Source: Streptacidiphilus melanogenes
GTDB lineage: Bacteria; Actinomycetota; Actinomycetes; Streptomycetales; Streptomycetaceae
Length of the DNA stretch: 64,000 nt
Direction of reading: 5' to 3'
Assembly: GCF_000787835.1 (NCBI RefSeq)
Contig: NZ_BBPP01000007.1
Coordinates: forward strand, 87,292-151,291
Shown here: positions 45,484 to 54,083 of the stretch, piece by piece
How the letters are laid out: every line of letters starts with the position of its first letter
Position numbering within the stretch: position 1 is the stretch's first letter
Program-made: the position numbers and the translations under genes
Notes under the pieces: model-generated
What the model saw: only the letters and a program-made list of their open reading frames with translations
Told to the model about the DNA's origin: nothing
Database searches by the model: none

Positions 45484-45693
45484 TCATCTTGATCGTTCCA
45501 GGTTTCGTGTCATTCCCCTGGGGCGGTGCCTTGAGCGGGGTGCTTCTCCTTCCGTGCGGGCCGCCAGTTCCTCGCGGAGCTCCTTCGGCGCTTCTTGCAG
45601 TTGATCGCGTTCGTTCTCGATCTCGTGCAGCCGGACGACGTCGTTACGGGCCACGGCTATGGGTGCACCGTGGACGGCCAACACCGTAGCCAA
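45484..45693 (-). CDS. Possible small coiled-coil protein
   Basis: 69 aa frame with heptad-like [23 protein letters not shown] 45693 has no clear ribosome binding site. May be a remnant; no family recognised. Confidence 0.25.
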   Translation of the reverse strand: MATVLAVHGAPIAVARNDVVRLHEIENERDQLQEAPKELREELAARTEGEAPRSRHRPRGMTRNLERSR

Positions 45694-45734
45694 GGCGCAA
45701 CGCCGCCTCAGCGCCCCGGCTACACTCCGACTTC

Positions 45735-45956
45735 ATGACGACGATCTACACGACCCAGGAGTGGAAAGGCCACGGGAAGCAGAACTACTACTGGAACGAG
45801 TACAGGCTCGAAGGCGACACCGTCGTCAAGTACAAGTGCCACCGGCAGAAGTTCTTCGACGGGGATGAGAACACCTGGCAGGAGGACGAATCGTTCCAGG
45901 AGTCCTGGGGACTTGACGAGCCGAGCATGCCCGACTGGCTGAGGCGGTATCTCTGA
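45735..45956 (+). CDS. Small acidic protein, unknown function
   Basis: 73 aa: [40 protein letters not shown], then [22 protein letters not shown] at 45721-45726 is a -10 box ending 8 nt before the ATG, so it is probably leaderless. Lower GC and aromatic-rich compared with neighbours, which fits a recently acquired gene. No family recognised. Confidence 0.65.
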   Translation: MTTIYTTQEWKGHGKQNYYWNEYRLEGDTVVKYKCHRQKFFDGDENTWQEDESFQESWGLDEPSMPDWLRRYL

Positions 45957-45967
45957 TCGCGCCCCTA

Positions 45968-46135
45968 GGGCTCTACCGGGACATCGTCAGCCACATCCAG
46001 GCCATCGAGCGGCTCGCCAGCTCGCCGTGTCTCCTACCGAACGGACCTGACGAGGAAGCGCAGTTCGACCAGCTCCACGTGCAGATCACCACCCGGCTCA
46101 CCCAGATCCTGCACTCGCTCACGGCCGAGGCCTGA
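45968..46135 (+). pseudogene. Tail fragment of the module's conserved unknown gene (copy A type)
   Basis: In-frame, reads GLYRDIVSHIQAIERLASSP ... THQITTRLTQILHSLTAEA-type sequence ending in TGA at 46133. It matches 22994-23161 of module A closely, and similarity continues about 50 nt past the stop. There is no start. It is the left flank of the exchanged cargo. Confidence 0.8.
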
Positions 46136-46301
46136 GCTCACGTTGCCGTGGTCCGCCAACCTGCGGACCGCGGCTACCCCCGACCATTGGTGCAGGGCAG
46201 CAGTGCGGTGCGCCAGCTGCTGGCTTGTTGGGCGCTGCGGTGATTGCGAGCGGACGCCAACCTTGTGTCGCCGCAGGTCGGACCATGGGTCAAGCACTGG
46301 G

Positions 46302-49300
46302 CTACGGCTGCTTGTGCGGTCGGTCGATGACAAGCACCATGGCCTGCACGTGGATTGATAGTAGCCCGGCCAGGGTCGCGGCCTGGATCTGCAGCTTCTC
46401 TCGCAAGGACTCAGCCGAGTGCACCTTCGCCTTGGCCTTTCGGTCGTCGGATGCGGTCCACTGGTCGAGTGGGTACCAACCGACCAGGTAGACCCCAGCG
46501 TCGGTCGGGACTTCGGGGAGGTAGGTGCGCGCCAATTGTGTCTCCTGAGCAGTGAGAAGATCCTTGTTCCATGGGCCCTTCACTTCGATGACTAGCCGCA
46601 GTGTGTCGGGCGTTGGTGACACGCTGCCGCTGCGCGCGATGGACGTGGCCTGGACGAGGATGTCGACGCGTTCGCCTGCACCGTAGGCATCAGTGGGCTG
46701 GATAAGCACTTCCCGGTTCACCAAGACACCGTGCCCGCCGAGCCGTAGCTGCAGCACGTGCGCGAGATACGCGGACAGAGCCGCCTCGGGTTTGGGTCGC
46801 CAAACGTCTGGAATCGCGACCGCGCCTCCCAGCTTTGCCTTCGCTCTGGGCGACTTGCCTGGCGTCCTGTCCCACAGCAGTTCCCCGTGGGGTGCGACGT
46901 CGGCAGCGATCGCGTTGAGAGTGTCGACGACGACGTCCAGGAGACCACTGGTGGTGTTGATGAGGCGCCGCCGTGGATCGGTGAGGACTTGAACCAGGTC
47001 AGCCACGTCTGCCCGGACCCGGCTGGAGGCGTAGAACTGGGTTCTGGCACTGATGAGCGCCGCGCTCAGGGACAACTTGCCGGGATGCTGCTTCGTCAGG
47101 TTCAACAGCTGCAGAACGCTTTCCGCGGTGCCTCTACGGCTCAGTTCCCCAAGCACGGCGTTGCGCCACTGACGCCCCTGTTCGCGTGAGTCGACCGCTC
47201 GGACGCCAGGCATCCACACGTCCTGGTCCTGCGACCCGTACAGGCCGCTCAGCCACTGGTACATCTCTGCGAGGGCGGCTTCGTCCAGGGGCTGCGTCGG
47301 GACTTCGACGGTCGGCTGGGCGCAGGCTTCGGCCAGCCGCCGGCTGAAGTCGTCGCTGGTCTGTGTGAGGGGCTCGATGCGGGGCCAGAAGTGGGCCACG
47401 TCCTGGATCAGGAGCGCTCTGGCCGCACGAACCGAGATTTCCGGCGCGTCTTCGGCCCCAGCAGTCACCAAGGTCAGCGCCGCTTCGGCCAAGGTGAGGG
47501 CGCGCTGGCTCTGGGCTGCCAGCAGGTTGCTGACGATCGTGTCGCAGGTGCTCATTGCGGCTTGCTGGAATCCGTCCTCCTCAGGCAACTCCATCGGCCG
47601 CCCGTCGAGGTTTTCGAGTTCATCGGCGATGTCGTCAAGGTCCGTGGGAGGGTTGCCCGGTGCGGCACGGTGGAGTTGGCGGAACAGACTGACCGCGAGG
47701 TTCTCCAGCGTGTCCTGGATGCGGGATGACCAAAGCGGGTCGATATCTCTGGCCCGGTAAGCGGGGAAACCGCTGGCGATGTTCCGGCGAAAGAGCAGGT
47801 CGATGCAGCTGGCGAGGTGCTCAGGGGCGTGTTCAGCCGCCAGGTGCAACAGGTCGGCTCGGGTGTGCTGGGTGGCGGCATCCGGCCGGAGGTCGGTGTC
47901 GAGGATGGCTGCCGTCCAGGAACTCCATGCGGATGTGGGCACCTGGTCCAACCGGCCCCGTAGATGGAGATGTGTCAGGGCTACGTAGCCTGCCCAGGCC
48001 CGGTAGTCGATCCGGCTCTGCCCGAGCCATTCCTCCCCATGGTCATGGGCCGTGGCGAGGTAGTGCAGCGCAAGGTCGGAGAAGTCCGTGAAGCCGGGCC
48101 CGAGCACTGCGCTCCCAGGCCAGGTCTCGACGTCTGGGGTCAGTTTGCCGGGTTGGAGGGAGTACGGGTCCGCTCGCAGGGCCCAGAGCAGTTGCCAGAA
48201 ACCGTCGTTGTCGCCGGCGCGGGCGCGCGTAAGGCGATCTCGCTGCGCGGCTACGAAGGCTCCCGATTCGGGCCGTACCTGAGGGCTCCGCGCGTGGTAG
48301 TCCTCGCGCAGAGCCTGGGCGAGGGGACTGTCCAAGGCCATGGGCTCGTAGAGGTGCTTGAGGTGCGGCCATGCCGGGTGGTCGGGGTCGTAGGCCAGTT
48401 CGACAGCTTCAGCATCGTCGGGGCTGAAGAGCCATGCGCTCAGCTGGCCATACAGCTCAATAGAGGTCCTGTCCTGCTCCAGCGATGCAGCCTGTGTCCG
48501 CTCCAGGGCCCAGGCGAAGTCAGTGCTATCGAGGAGTCGGCGGCGTTCGTGTTGGGGTGGAATGAATCTCGTGCGGCGGCGCAGCAGGGTGGGTGCCTGC
48601 CAGTCGTGGATCACCATCCACAGGGAGTGGGTCGAACGGGCCGAGGACGCAGAGATCTCGTTGATCAGCGCTTCGGCCAGGGCGCGGCGCAATTTGGTGG
48701 TCTCGGGTGCTTCGTTGCCGTGTTCGTCGGGCTGGAGGGCGTCCGGGAAGTAGGTCGGGAGGTTGGCGTCGATGCGGGCGATGAGGATCGAGGCGAGTGC
48801 AGGGAGCCCTTCGGCGGCTTGTTCACTGTGCAGTGTTCGGTCCACCAGCGTGTTGATCATGGCGCTGTCCGGGAGGAAGCGGTTGGGGCGTGTCCGGACG
48901 GAGGGGGCCACGACGTGTCCGGTTGCCGGGTCGGCCTGGAAGTCGGGGAGGTCGTCAGTGGGCGAGGGCTGGACGTGCCAGGCTCTTGCTGCCCAGGCCA
49001 GGACCTCAGTCAGTTGATCTTCGTTGCAGTGGCGGGGCATAGCGTTCAGGAACGCGCCGTAGATGGCGAAGTCGTAGGGTCGCAGGGGCTGGCGCAGCGC
49101 CGCGATCATGGTTTCGGTTTCTAGATGGGCTGGCCACAGGAGGCCAAGGACAGTACCGCGCAGGCTGTCATCGGGGTCGACGCGCGCTGCGTGTTCGGGG
49201 TCGCTGAGAGAGTCCAGGATGGTCCGCAGCGCGGGTACGGCGGTGGCGGGGTCGCACGTGTGGGCCGCGGTGGCGGCGATGCGGCGCTCAGTGTGGAGCC

Positions 49301-50897
49301 ACTTCTCGTCCAGGGCCACGGCCAGCAGCGATGCTGCCAGGGCAGGATCGGGCGCGGCGGCGTCACGAGCTAGGCGCACGGCCAGGCGCACGCGGGCCTG
49401 GGTGGGCCAGTCCTGGGCGGCGCTTGCGGGCGCGGTGTCGAGGGCCTGGATGATCTGGGCGGCCAGGTCAGGGTGGTGGAGGTCCCAGTGGGACATCTGC
49501 CAGCGGATGTCGCTGAGTTCAACCTGCGCAGCGCGGTCCAGGAGTCGTTCGACGATAAGTTTGCGAATGGGGTCCGAGCGCACCAGGGCGCTGTGGGCAG
49601 CCAGACTCTCCGGGTCTGCTGTGGCCAGCCAGGCGGTGTGATCGGGCTCCAGGGCCACCAGCCAGGCGCCGGTCTCGCGCAGGTGGCCGGGGAGGCTGGC
49701 CGTGTCGTCGGCAGGATCACCGACGAGGAACAGGTCGCGCAGCTGTCGCGGGGGGACTTTGCGATCGGTCAGGTATGACGCGGCGAGGTAGGCGGCCAGG
49801 GACGAGTGCCTGAACGCGATTCTGTTGTCGCCCTGCTCTGTGAACAGGGCCGTCGCTAGCGTCTCGCGCACGCAGGCGGTACTTACCTGGAACTGTCCGG
49901 CCGCGGTGTGCTCGACGCCGTCGACAAGGGAGCCGACCGGCAGGTCCAGGTCGGCGATCTGCAGGCCCTTGCCGCTCCACAGGGTGCGGCGCCCGTTCAG
50001 GAGCATCCAGGCGGCGATCCGACCTGCCACCACCAGGCGCTGGGCGGGCGTGGTCGATACGTCGACGGAGGTGACCCGATCGGCATCGTGCTCTTCGACC
50101 AGGAGCTCCACGCCGCGGCGAAAGAGGTCGCGCGGCGCACCGGTCAGGCTGCCATCTGTCCGGTAGGTGAGAACCAGCAGTTCAAGGGTTAGCGGCACGC
50201 AGGCCAGCGCCTGTGCGCGTGCCTGCTCGGCAGCGGCTACTACGGCAGTGCCAGGTAGGCCGAGGCTGTCGACCAGGTTGACCGCGTCGCTTCGGCGCAG
50301 CGGGACGAGGTCGACGCGGTGGCAGACCTTGAACGCATCGCTCAGGACGCGGGTCATTCGCCCCGGGTAGTCCGCGGATCTGCACGCGATGAGCATTCTG
50401 ACTTGCGATACGTCCTGGCCTCGGAGCGAGCCGGCCAGGCGCGCGGGAAGCTGCTGGAGCATTCCGCTCTCGTCGGCTTGGTCCACCACGATGGTGAGCG
50501 TCCCGACGCCGCCCGACGCTTGGTTCAGATCGGTGAGGAGATGGCCGAGTTGGGCGTGGTAGGTGTGCTCGGTCAGGTCTGCTCCGGTTACCCATGCACA
50601 GGCGTCGGCTTCACCTGTCCAGGTACCGGCGAGCTGGGGGATGTCTGCGGTGAGTGCAGCGAGAACCGATGTCTTACCGCCTCCTGGCTCACCGAGCAGA
50701 ACCATCGCCCCGGCGGCGGCCACCGTTTCGGGGAGGGCAAGATCGCCCTCCTTGAGAGCGGCGGAGTCGGTCTGCAGTGCAGGGGCTTCATCGCCGAAGC
50801 CGTCCGCTCCCAGACCGTTGGCGTCGCCCGCGGGATCGCCGGTGCCCAGTACGCGGCAGAAGCGCGGGACATGCTGGTGGAACACCCCGGAACTCAT
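46302..50897 (-). CDS. Large P-loop NTPase with C-terminal PD-(D/E)XK nuclease-like domain
   Basis: 1531 aa. Walker A LLGEPGGGKTSV (Lys75), Walker B LTIVVDQADE (137-143 region) and sensor MLIACRSADYPG, a STAND/NACHT-like or AAA arrangement. There follows a very long, mostly helical repeat region (about 300-1380). The C-terminal domain reads GERVDILVQ (Asp1412) and LVIEVKGPWN (Glu1438-x-Lys1440) with LARTYLP and GVYLVGWYP, the core of a PD-(D/E)XK nuclease. GGAAGGA lies 7 nt before the ATG. Probable anti-phage sensor-effector in one chain; orientation is opposite to the module. I do not recognise a named family. Confidence 0.75.
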   Translation of the reverse strand: MSSGVFHQHVPRFCRVLGTGDPAGDANGLGADGFGDEAPALQTDSAALKEGDLALPETVAAAGAMVLLGEPGGGKTSVLAALTADIPQLAGTWTGEADACAWVTGADLTEHTYHAQLGHLLTDLNQASGGVGTLTIVVDQADESGMLQQLPARLAGSLRGQDVSQVRMLIACRSADYPGRMTRVLSDAFKVCHRVDLVPLRRSDAVNLVDSLGLPGTAVVAAAEQARAQALACVPLTLELLVLTYRTDGSLTGAPRDLFRRGVELLVEEHDADRVTSVDVSTTPAQRLVVAGRIAAWMLLNGRRTLWSGKGLQIADLDLPVGSLVDGVEHTAAGQFQVSTACVRETLATALFTEQGDNRIAFRHSSLAAYLAASYLTDRKVPPRQLRDLFLVGDPADDTASLPGHLRETGAWLVALEPDHTAWLATADPESLAAHSALVRSDPIRKLIVERLLDRAAQVELSDIRWQMSHWDLHHPDLAAQIIQALDTAPASAAQDWPTQARVRLAVRLARDAAAPDPALAASLLAVALDEKWLHTERRIAATAAHTCDPATAVPALRTILDSLSDPEHAARVDPDDSLRGTVLGLLWPAHLETETMIAALRQPLRPYDFAIYGAFLNAMPRHCNEDQLTEVLAWAARAWHVQPSPTDDLPDFQADPATGHVVAPSVRTRPNRFLPDSAMINTLVDRTLHSEQAAEGLPALASILIARIDANLPTYFPDALQPDEHGNEAPETTKLRRALAEALINEISASSARSTHSLWMVIHDWQAPTLLRRRTRFIPPQHERRRLLDSTDFAWALERTQAASLEQDRTSIELYGQLSAWLFSPDDAEAVELAYDPDHPAWPHLKHLYEPMALDSPLAQALREDYHARSPQVRPESGAFVAAQRDRLTRARAGDNDGFWQLLWALRADPYSLQPGKLTPDVETWPGSAVLGPGFTDFSDLALHYLATAHDHGEEWLGQSRIDYRAWAGYVALTHLHLRGRLDQVPTSAWSSWTAAILDTDLRPDAATQHTRADLLHLAAEHAPEHLASCIDLLFRRNIASGFPAYRARDIDPLWSSRIQDTLENLAVSLFRQLHRAAPGNPPTDLDDIADELENLDGRPMELPEEDGFQQAAMSTCDTIVSNLLAAQSQRALTLAEAALTLVTAGAEDAPEISVRAARALLIQDVAHFWPRIEPLTQTSDDFSRRLAEACAQPTVEVPTQPLDEAALAEMYQWLSGLYGSQDQDVWMPGVRAVDSREQGRQWRNAVLGELSRRGTAESVLQLLNLTKQHPGKLSLSAALISARTQFYASSRVRADVADLVQVLTDPRRRLINTTSGLLDVVVDTLNAIAADVAPHGELLWDRTPGKSPRAKAKLGGAVAIPDVWRPKPEAALSAYLAHVLQLRLGGHGVLVNREVLIQPTDAYGAGERVDILVQATSIARSGSVSPTPDTLRLVIEVKGPWNKDLLTAQETQLARTYLPEVPTDAGVYLVGWYPLDQWTASDDRKAKAKVHSAESLREKLQIQAATLAGLLSIHVQAMVLVIDRPHKQP

Positions 50898-51012
50898 CCT
50901 GGAATCCTTCCACGCGCCTGGCCGGCATCGACGCTGTTCCAGCGTGCCGCGACGTCAGGCTGTGCCCGTGATCCGGCTCCTGGGCGTCGCTGCACTGCCC
51001 ATCTGATGTCGC

Positions 51013-51460
51013 TGCCCAAAGAAACCCAGCAACCCCTACATCGACACGCCCTCACGCCATTCGTCAGGGGAGAGCGCTACCAAGAGGCGTCTTCAGGTGC
51101 GCTCGGACACTGATCATCCTCGCCTGGCAGTTCGCCGTCTTCGAAGTCGCCACCGAACTGGGCGCTGCACACCCTGACTTCCTCGTGATCGACAGCTCGC
51201 AGAAGGACCTCGGCCAAGGGGGCACCCTCGACGCCACGATCGCGGATGCCGTCACCATCGACGACTTCTACCATCACCTGTCCACCTGGCTTGCCGAGCG
51301 CGGCTTGGGGGCGCAGGTCATCATCGCCGACAACAGCCCGCCGCTCATCGTTGAAGACGACGTCGTGGTCCGATGCAGCAGGAGCGAAGACCGGCCGCCA
51401 TACGGCTTGATCGACGACGAGACCAGTTCGGAGAAGGCGCCCAGGACGTCAGCTGTGTAA
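51013..51460 (+). pseudogene. Decayed 3' end of a DUF3732 ATPase gene
   Basis: Homologous to 27283-27725 of module A (PYIDT...RGERYQEASSGA, then DLGQGGTLDATIADAVTIDD and IIADNSPPLIVEDDVVVRCS). A one-base deletion near 51048 and a two-base insertion near 51101 break the frame, and 1.5 kb of the 5' part is missing. It marks the right flank of the exchanged cargo and shows module B once held an ABC-3C-type cassette. Confidence 0.85.
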
Positions 51461-51500
51461 CGGCTAGGGGAGCGCAAGTCCGACTCGGTAGCATCGGGGC

Positions 51501-51716
51501 ATGCCCACGGGACGTTTGCACGACCGCGCCGTCAACAGCATCGTCAACGGTGAACTCACCCAGGAGATCTTCCCCTGCCGGTGCGTGATCGGCGAGGATC
51601 ACATCGAGGGTCCGGACTCGGTTGACCACGAGGAAGAGTCTGAGGACAACTCGTTCGCTGGAGCCGAGGAAATTTGGCTCTCCAGTGGCATGGATGAGGA
51701 CTACGACTTCCGCTAA
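51501..51716 (+). CDS. Small acidic protein, unknown function
   Basis: 71 aa: MPTGRLHDRAVNSIVNGELT then EEESEDNSFAGAEEIWLSSG. TAGCAT at 51489-51494 ends 6 nt before the ATG, so probably leaderless. Strongly acidic second half. Absent from module A. No family recognised. Confidence 0.55.
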   Translation: MPTGRLHDRAVNSIVNGELTQEIFPCRCVIGEDHIEGPDSVDHEEESEDNSFAGAEEIWLSSGMDEDYDFR

Positions 51717-51914
51717 CGACCGCAGGGCGACCCACCGCAGGCCCAGTACCGAGCTCGTGCTCGCCCGACAGGCCGCCTGCTCATCACCCAACAGTCGATC
51801 CGCCAGGCCAGCACGCCCCTAACTCAATCACTCCCGAGGGCGTAAAGAGCGCGTCGACGCCGAGCGGCAGGCTGAGACCTGGGGTGGCGTTATGGCCCTG
51901 CTAGCGTGCCGAGC

Positions 51915-53267
51915 ATGGCACACCGCGCTCAACCGCTCCGCGCAGACGCCCTGTTGCCCATGACCGCCGTGGACACGCTGTGGGCCGAGTTGACGGCCAA
52001 CAGTGCAGTCCCGGCCGCTCCCGGAGCGTTCACCCGTGCACCGTCTGATCCGCGTCTGGGGTACGTGCTGCTCGGCGCACGTGCGGTGTCGACGGCGAAG
52101 GGGGCCGGCGGCCGATGGACCGTTCAGGAGGTCGATGTCCGCCGGGCGGCCGAGGAGCTGCGGGCGGGCGGGGCCAACATGGATGGTCTGGTCTGCGTCG
52201 CTCCATTCCGCAGCTCGACGAGCGCGGGGAACAGCGACGTGTCGACGCTGCGGTGGCGACAGCGCCTTGGGCAGGAATGGGATCGCGTCCGCGCTACCGC
52301 TGGCCGTGAGCAGCACTCGGCCTACGACGGTGACCATCTGCCGCACTTGGCAGGGATCGACTGGCGTCGGACCCTGGTGGTGCGGCCCGGGGCAGGGCCC
52401 GTTCACACGTGGTGGCTGCCCCGCGCCCTGGTGAGAGTGCTGGACGCAGCTGAGCACGCTGAGGCGCAGTGGTTGCAGGCCGCGCGGACCTGCCACGTAT
52501 GCGGGGCCGTGGCAGAACAGGCTGAACAGTGGCGTGTCCAGACAAGCACCGGTTGGCAGACGAGGTGCCCAGACTGCCGTGTGACCGCACGACGCCCCTA
52601 CCGAGGCGAGTTGGATGACCACGTGTACGCGGTGCTCAGCAGGAAGCGTTCGCTGCAGGTGTCCGAGTGGCAGTGCGCCGTGTGCCAGGAAGCCCCCGCC
52701 TCCGTGATCGACCACTGCCACGAACACGGCTACGTTCGAGCCCCGGTCTGCGCCTCCTGCAACACGCGGGAACGGCCGAACTACGTCTACAGCAACGATG
52801 TCTACGTGACCAACCGCTACGCCAGCCTGTTCCAGCTGCGGGCTGAGGCCTGGCTCACGCACTGGCACCGGTGTTCTGGATGCCGCGCCCGCACTACGTT
52901 GCCACTCGCGCACCTGGCCGCGCTGACCGCTCTCCTGGCTGGCGAGCCGCGACGGTCGACTCACCGCGACCCCACCAGCTCACGCCGGCGCAGGCCCTGC
53001 GGGGAGTTGCGCGCGTCCTGGAAGGGCAGTGCCGCTGCCCCCGGCTCCTGCGTGATCACTGTCGGCGTGGACTTCTGTCCCAGCGGGGAGCACCGCGTTC
53101 TCGCGCAGGTCTCATATCGCGACGCTGTCAATATGTTCCGTGATTGGCTGACCGAGACTGCCCCGGGCCTGGCTGCGGTGGCCGGTCCCGGCCGCCACGA
53201 CAGGGTCCCCAGGCAGTTTCGTCCCGTCATCGCGGAAACCAGCGGCGAGGGCCCGGCGCTGTTCTAA
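51915..53267 (+). CDS. Recombination endonuclease VII-like protein (copy B)
   Basis: 450 aa, paralogue of 27785-29137 with identical length. Zinc knuckle CHVCGAVAEQ ... CPDC; core QCAVCQEAPASVIDHCHEHG then YVRAPVCASCNTRERPNYVY, C-x2-C ... D-H-C-H ... C-x2-C-N intact; then RCSGCRARTTLP. TAGCGT at 51902-51907 gives the same leaderless start geometry as copy A. Predicted structure-specific or nicking nuclease; link to the cargo is inferred from its fixed position. Confidence 0.8.
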   Translation: MAHRAQPLRADALLPMTAVDTLWAELTANSAVPAAPGAFTRAPSDPRLGYVLLGARAVSTAKGAGGRWTVQEVDVRRAAEELRAGGANMDGLVCVAPFRSSTSAGNSDVSTLRWRQRLGQEWDRVRATAGREQHSAYDGDHLPHLAGIDWRRTLVVRPGAGPVHTWWLPRALVRVLDAAEHAEAQWLQAARTCHVCGAVAEQAEQWRVQTSTGWQTRCPDCRVTARRPYRGELDDHVYAVLSRKRSLQVSEWQCAVCQEAPASVIDHCHEHGYVRAPVCASCNTRERPNYVYSNDVYVTNRYASLFQLRAEAWLTHWHRCSGCRARTTLPLAHLAALTALLAGEPRRSTHRDPTSSRRRRPCGELRASWKGSAAAPGSCVITVGVDFCPSGEHRVLAQVSYRDAVNMFRDWLTETAPGLAAVAGPGRHDRVPRQFRPVIAETSGEGPALF

Positions 53268-53314
53268 AAACGAAGGCCAGTGGCCGTGACGACCGGTCCA
53301 TCGTCGGTGACGGG

Positions 53315-53347
53315 CCGCTCTCTCCGTCATGCAGGGAGGAAGAGCGG
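53315..53347 (+). terminator. Hairpin after endonuclease VII-like gene B
   Basis: CCGCTCT (53315-53321) pairs with AGAGCGG (53341-53347), with partial inner pairing TCTCC/GGGA. Located 48 nt after the stop. Confidence 0.5.
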
Positions 53348-53480
53348 TCTGGCGATAGTTCTCCGTCGTTGATCAGACGTCAGCTGAGGTGCACGCGGCG
53401 GACGTAGCGGCGACGTGCTCTCAGGGCTGCCCATTGTGCAGAAGTCGTGTGTGGCGGGCGACGGTCCGGTAGTTTGCTGA

Positions 53481-53494
53481 CCCGATCAATCGGG
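53481..53494. promoter_or_regulatory. Palindrome before the coiled-coil membrane gene
   Basis: CCCGAT-CA-ATCGGG, 6-bp arms, 20 nt upstream of the GTG start at 53514. Possible operator. Confidence 0.35.
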
Positions 53495-53513
53495 ATGAGC
53501 GGGGAGTGCGCAC

Positions 53514-53903
53514 GTGACGCGTGGCCCAGTAGTACCAGCGGGTGAAGCGGGCGGGGGCGAAGAGCCTGAGGTCGTCGGCACAACAGAAGAGGCTCTGGCA
53601 TCCAAAGCCAAGCGCGTCAAGAACCTTCTCATCGGCGGACTCAGCTTCGCCCTCGTGGGCAGCACCGCAGCTGCTGTGGTGTTCGCGAAGCGATACAACG
53701 AGATGAAGGCCCAGAACGGCGAGCTGGAGTCCGAGCTTGGCGAGCTGCGGACTGAGAACAACGACCTGACCGCTCTGGCGGGCAGTCTCGTGGCTGAGGT
53801 GCTCGAAAAGATGGTGCAGATCGAATGGCTGCAGTCGCCCAGCGGCGCCGGGAAGACACTCAACGGCTACCGGGGACAGGCGGACGGAACACAAGAAGCG
53901 TAG
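53514..53903 (+). CDS. Single-pass membrane protein with coiled coil
   Basis: 129 aa. One membrane helix (NLLIGGLSFALVGSTAAAVVF, residues about 37-57) followed by a coiled coil (MKAQNGELESELGELRTENN, then DLTALAGSLVAEVLEKMVQI). GTG start with GGGGAG 8-10 nt upstream. It lies before the BRCT-nuclease gene on the same strand but 180 nt away. Could be a scaffold or an unrelated gene. Confidence 0.6.
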   Translation: MTRGPVVPAGEAGGGEEPEVVGTTEEALASKAKRVKNLLIGGLSFALVGSTAAAVVFAKRYNEMKAQNGELESELGELRTENNDLTALAGSLVAEVLEKMVQIEWLQSPSGAGKTLNGYRGQADGTQEA

Positions 53904-54083
53904 TCCGCGGGGCGGGGGCCTCCTCGGGGCGGCACGCCAGGAGAAAGACGTCGAACGGCCACTAGGGGCTGGACATTACCCGAGGTCCATGGATCACAAT
54001 GCGCGAAGCGGACTTTGACAGACCGAGGCGCCAAGCGTCTCCATCGCATGAGGTCCGCTCGGCTGTGGGGCGGGGGGGAGTCG

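Larger units (their letters stand above)
40567..53267. mobile_element. Accessory module B (second copy of module A, different cargo)
   Basis: Gene-for-gene homologue of module A: control region, large HTH, three-HTH, ParA-like, conserved unknown, then cargo, then endonuclease VII-like gene. The cargo is a 4.6-kb inverted NTPase-nuclease gene. It is bracketed by a tail fragment of the unknown gene (45968-46135) and a decayed 3' end of a DUF3732 gene (51013-51460). No integrase or defined ends seen. Confidence 0.5.

Noticed and set aside
45420-45520. Possible insertion-sequence end near the terminator of module B
   Set aside because: No inverted partner, target duplication or transposase motif could be found.
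18612-53267. Integrated conjugative element with integrase and att sites
   Set aside because: No integrase, relaxase, FtsK/TraB-type translocase or tRNA attachment site is visible, so only a plasmid-type maintenance module is claimed.
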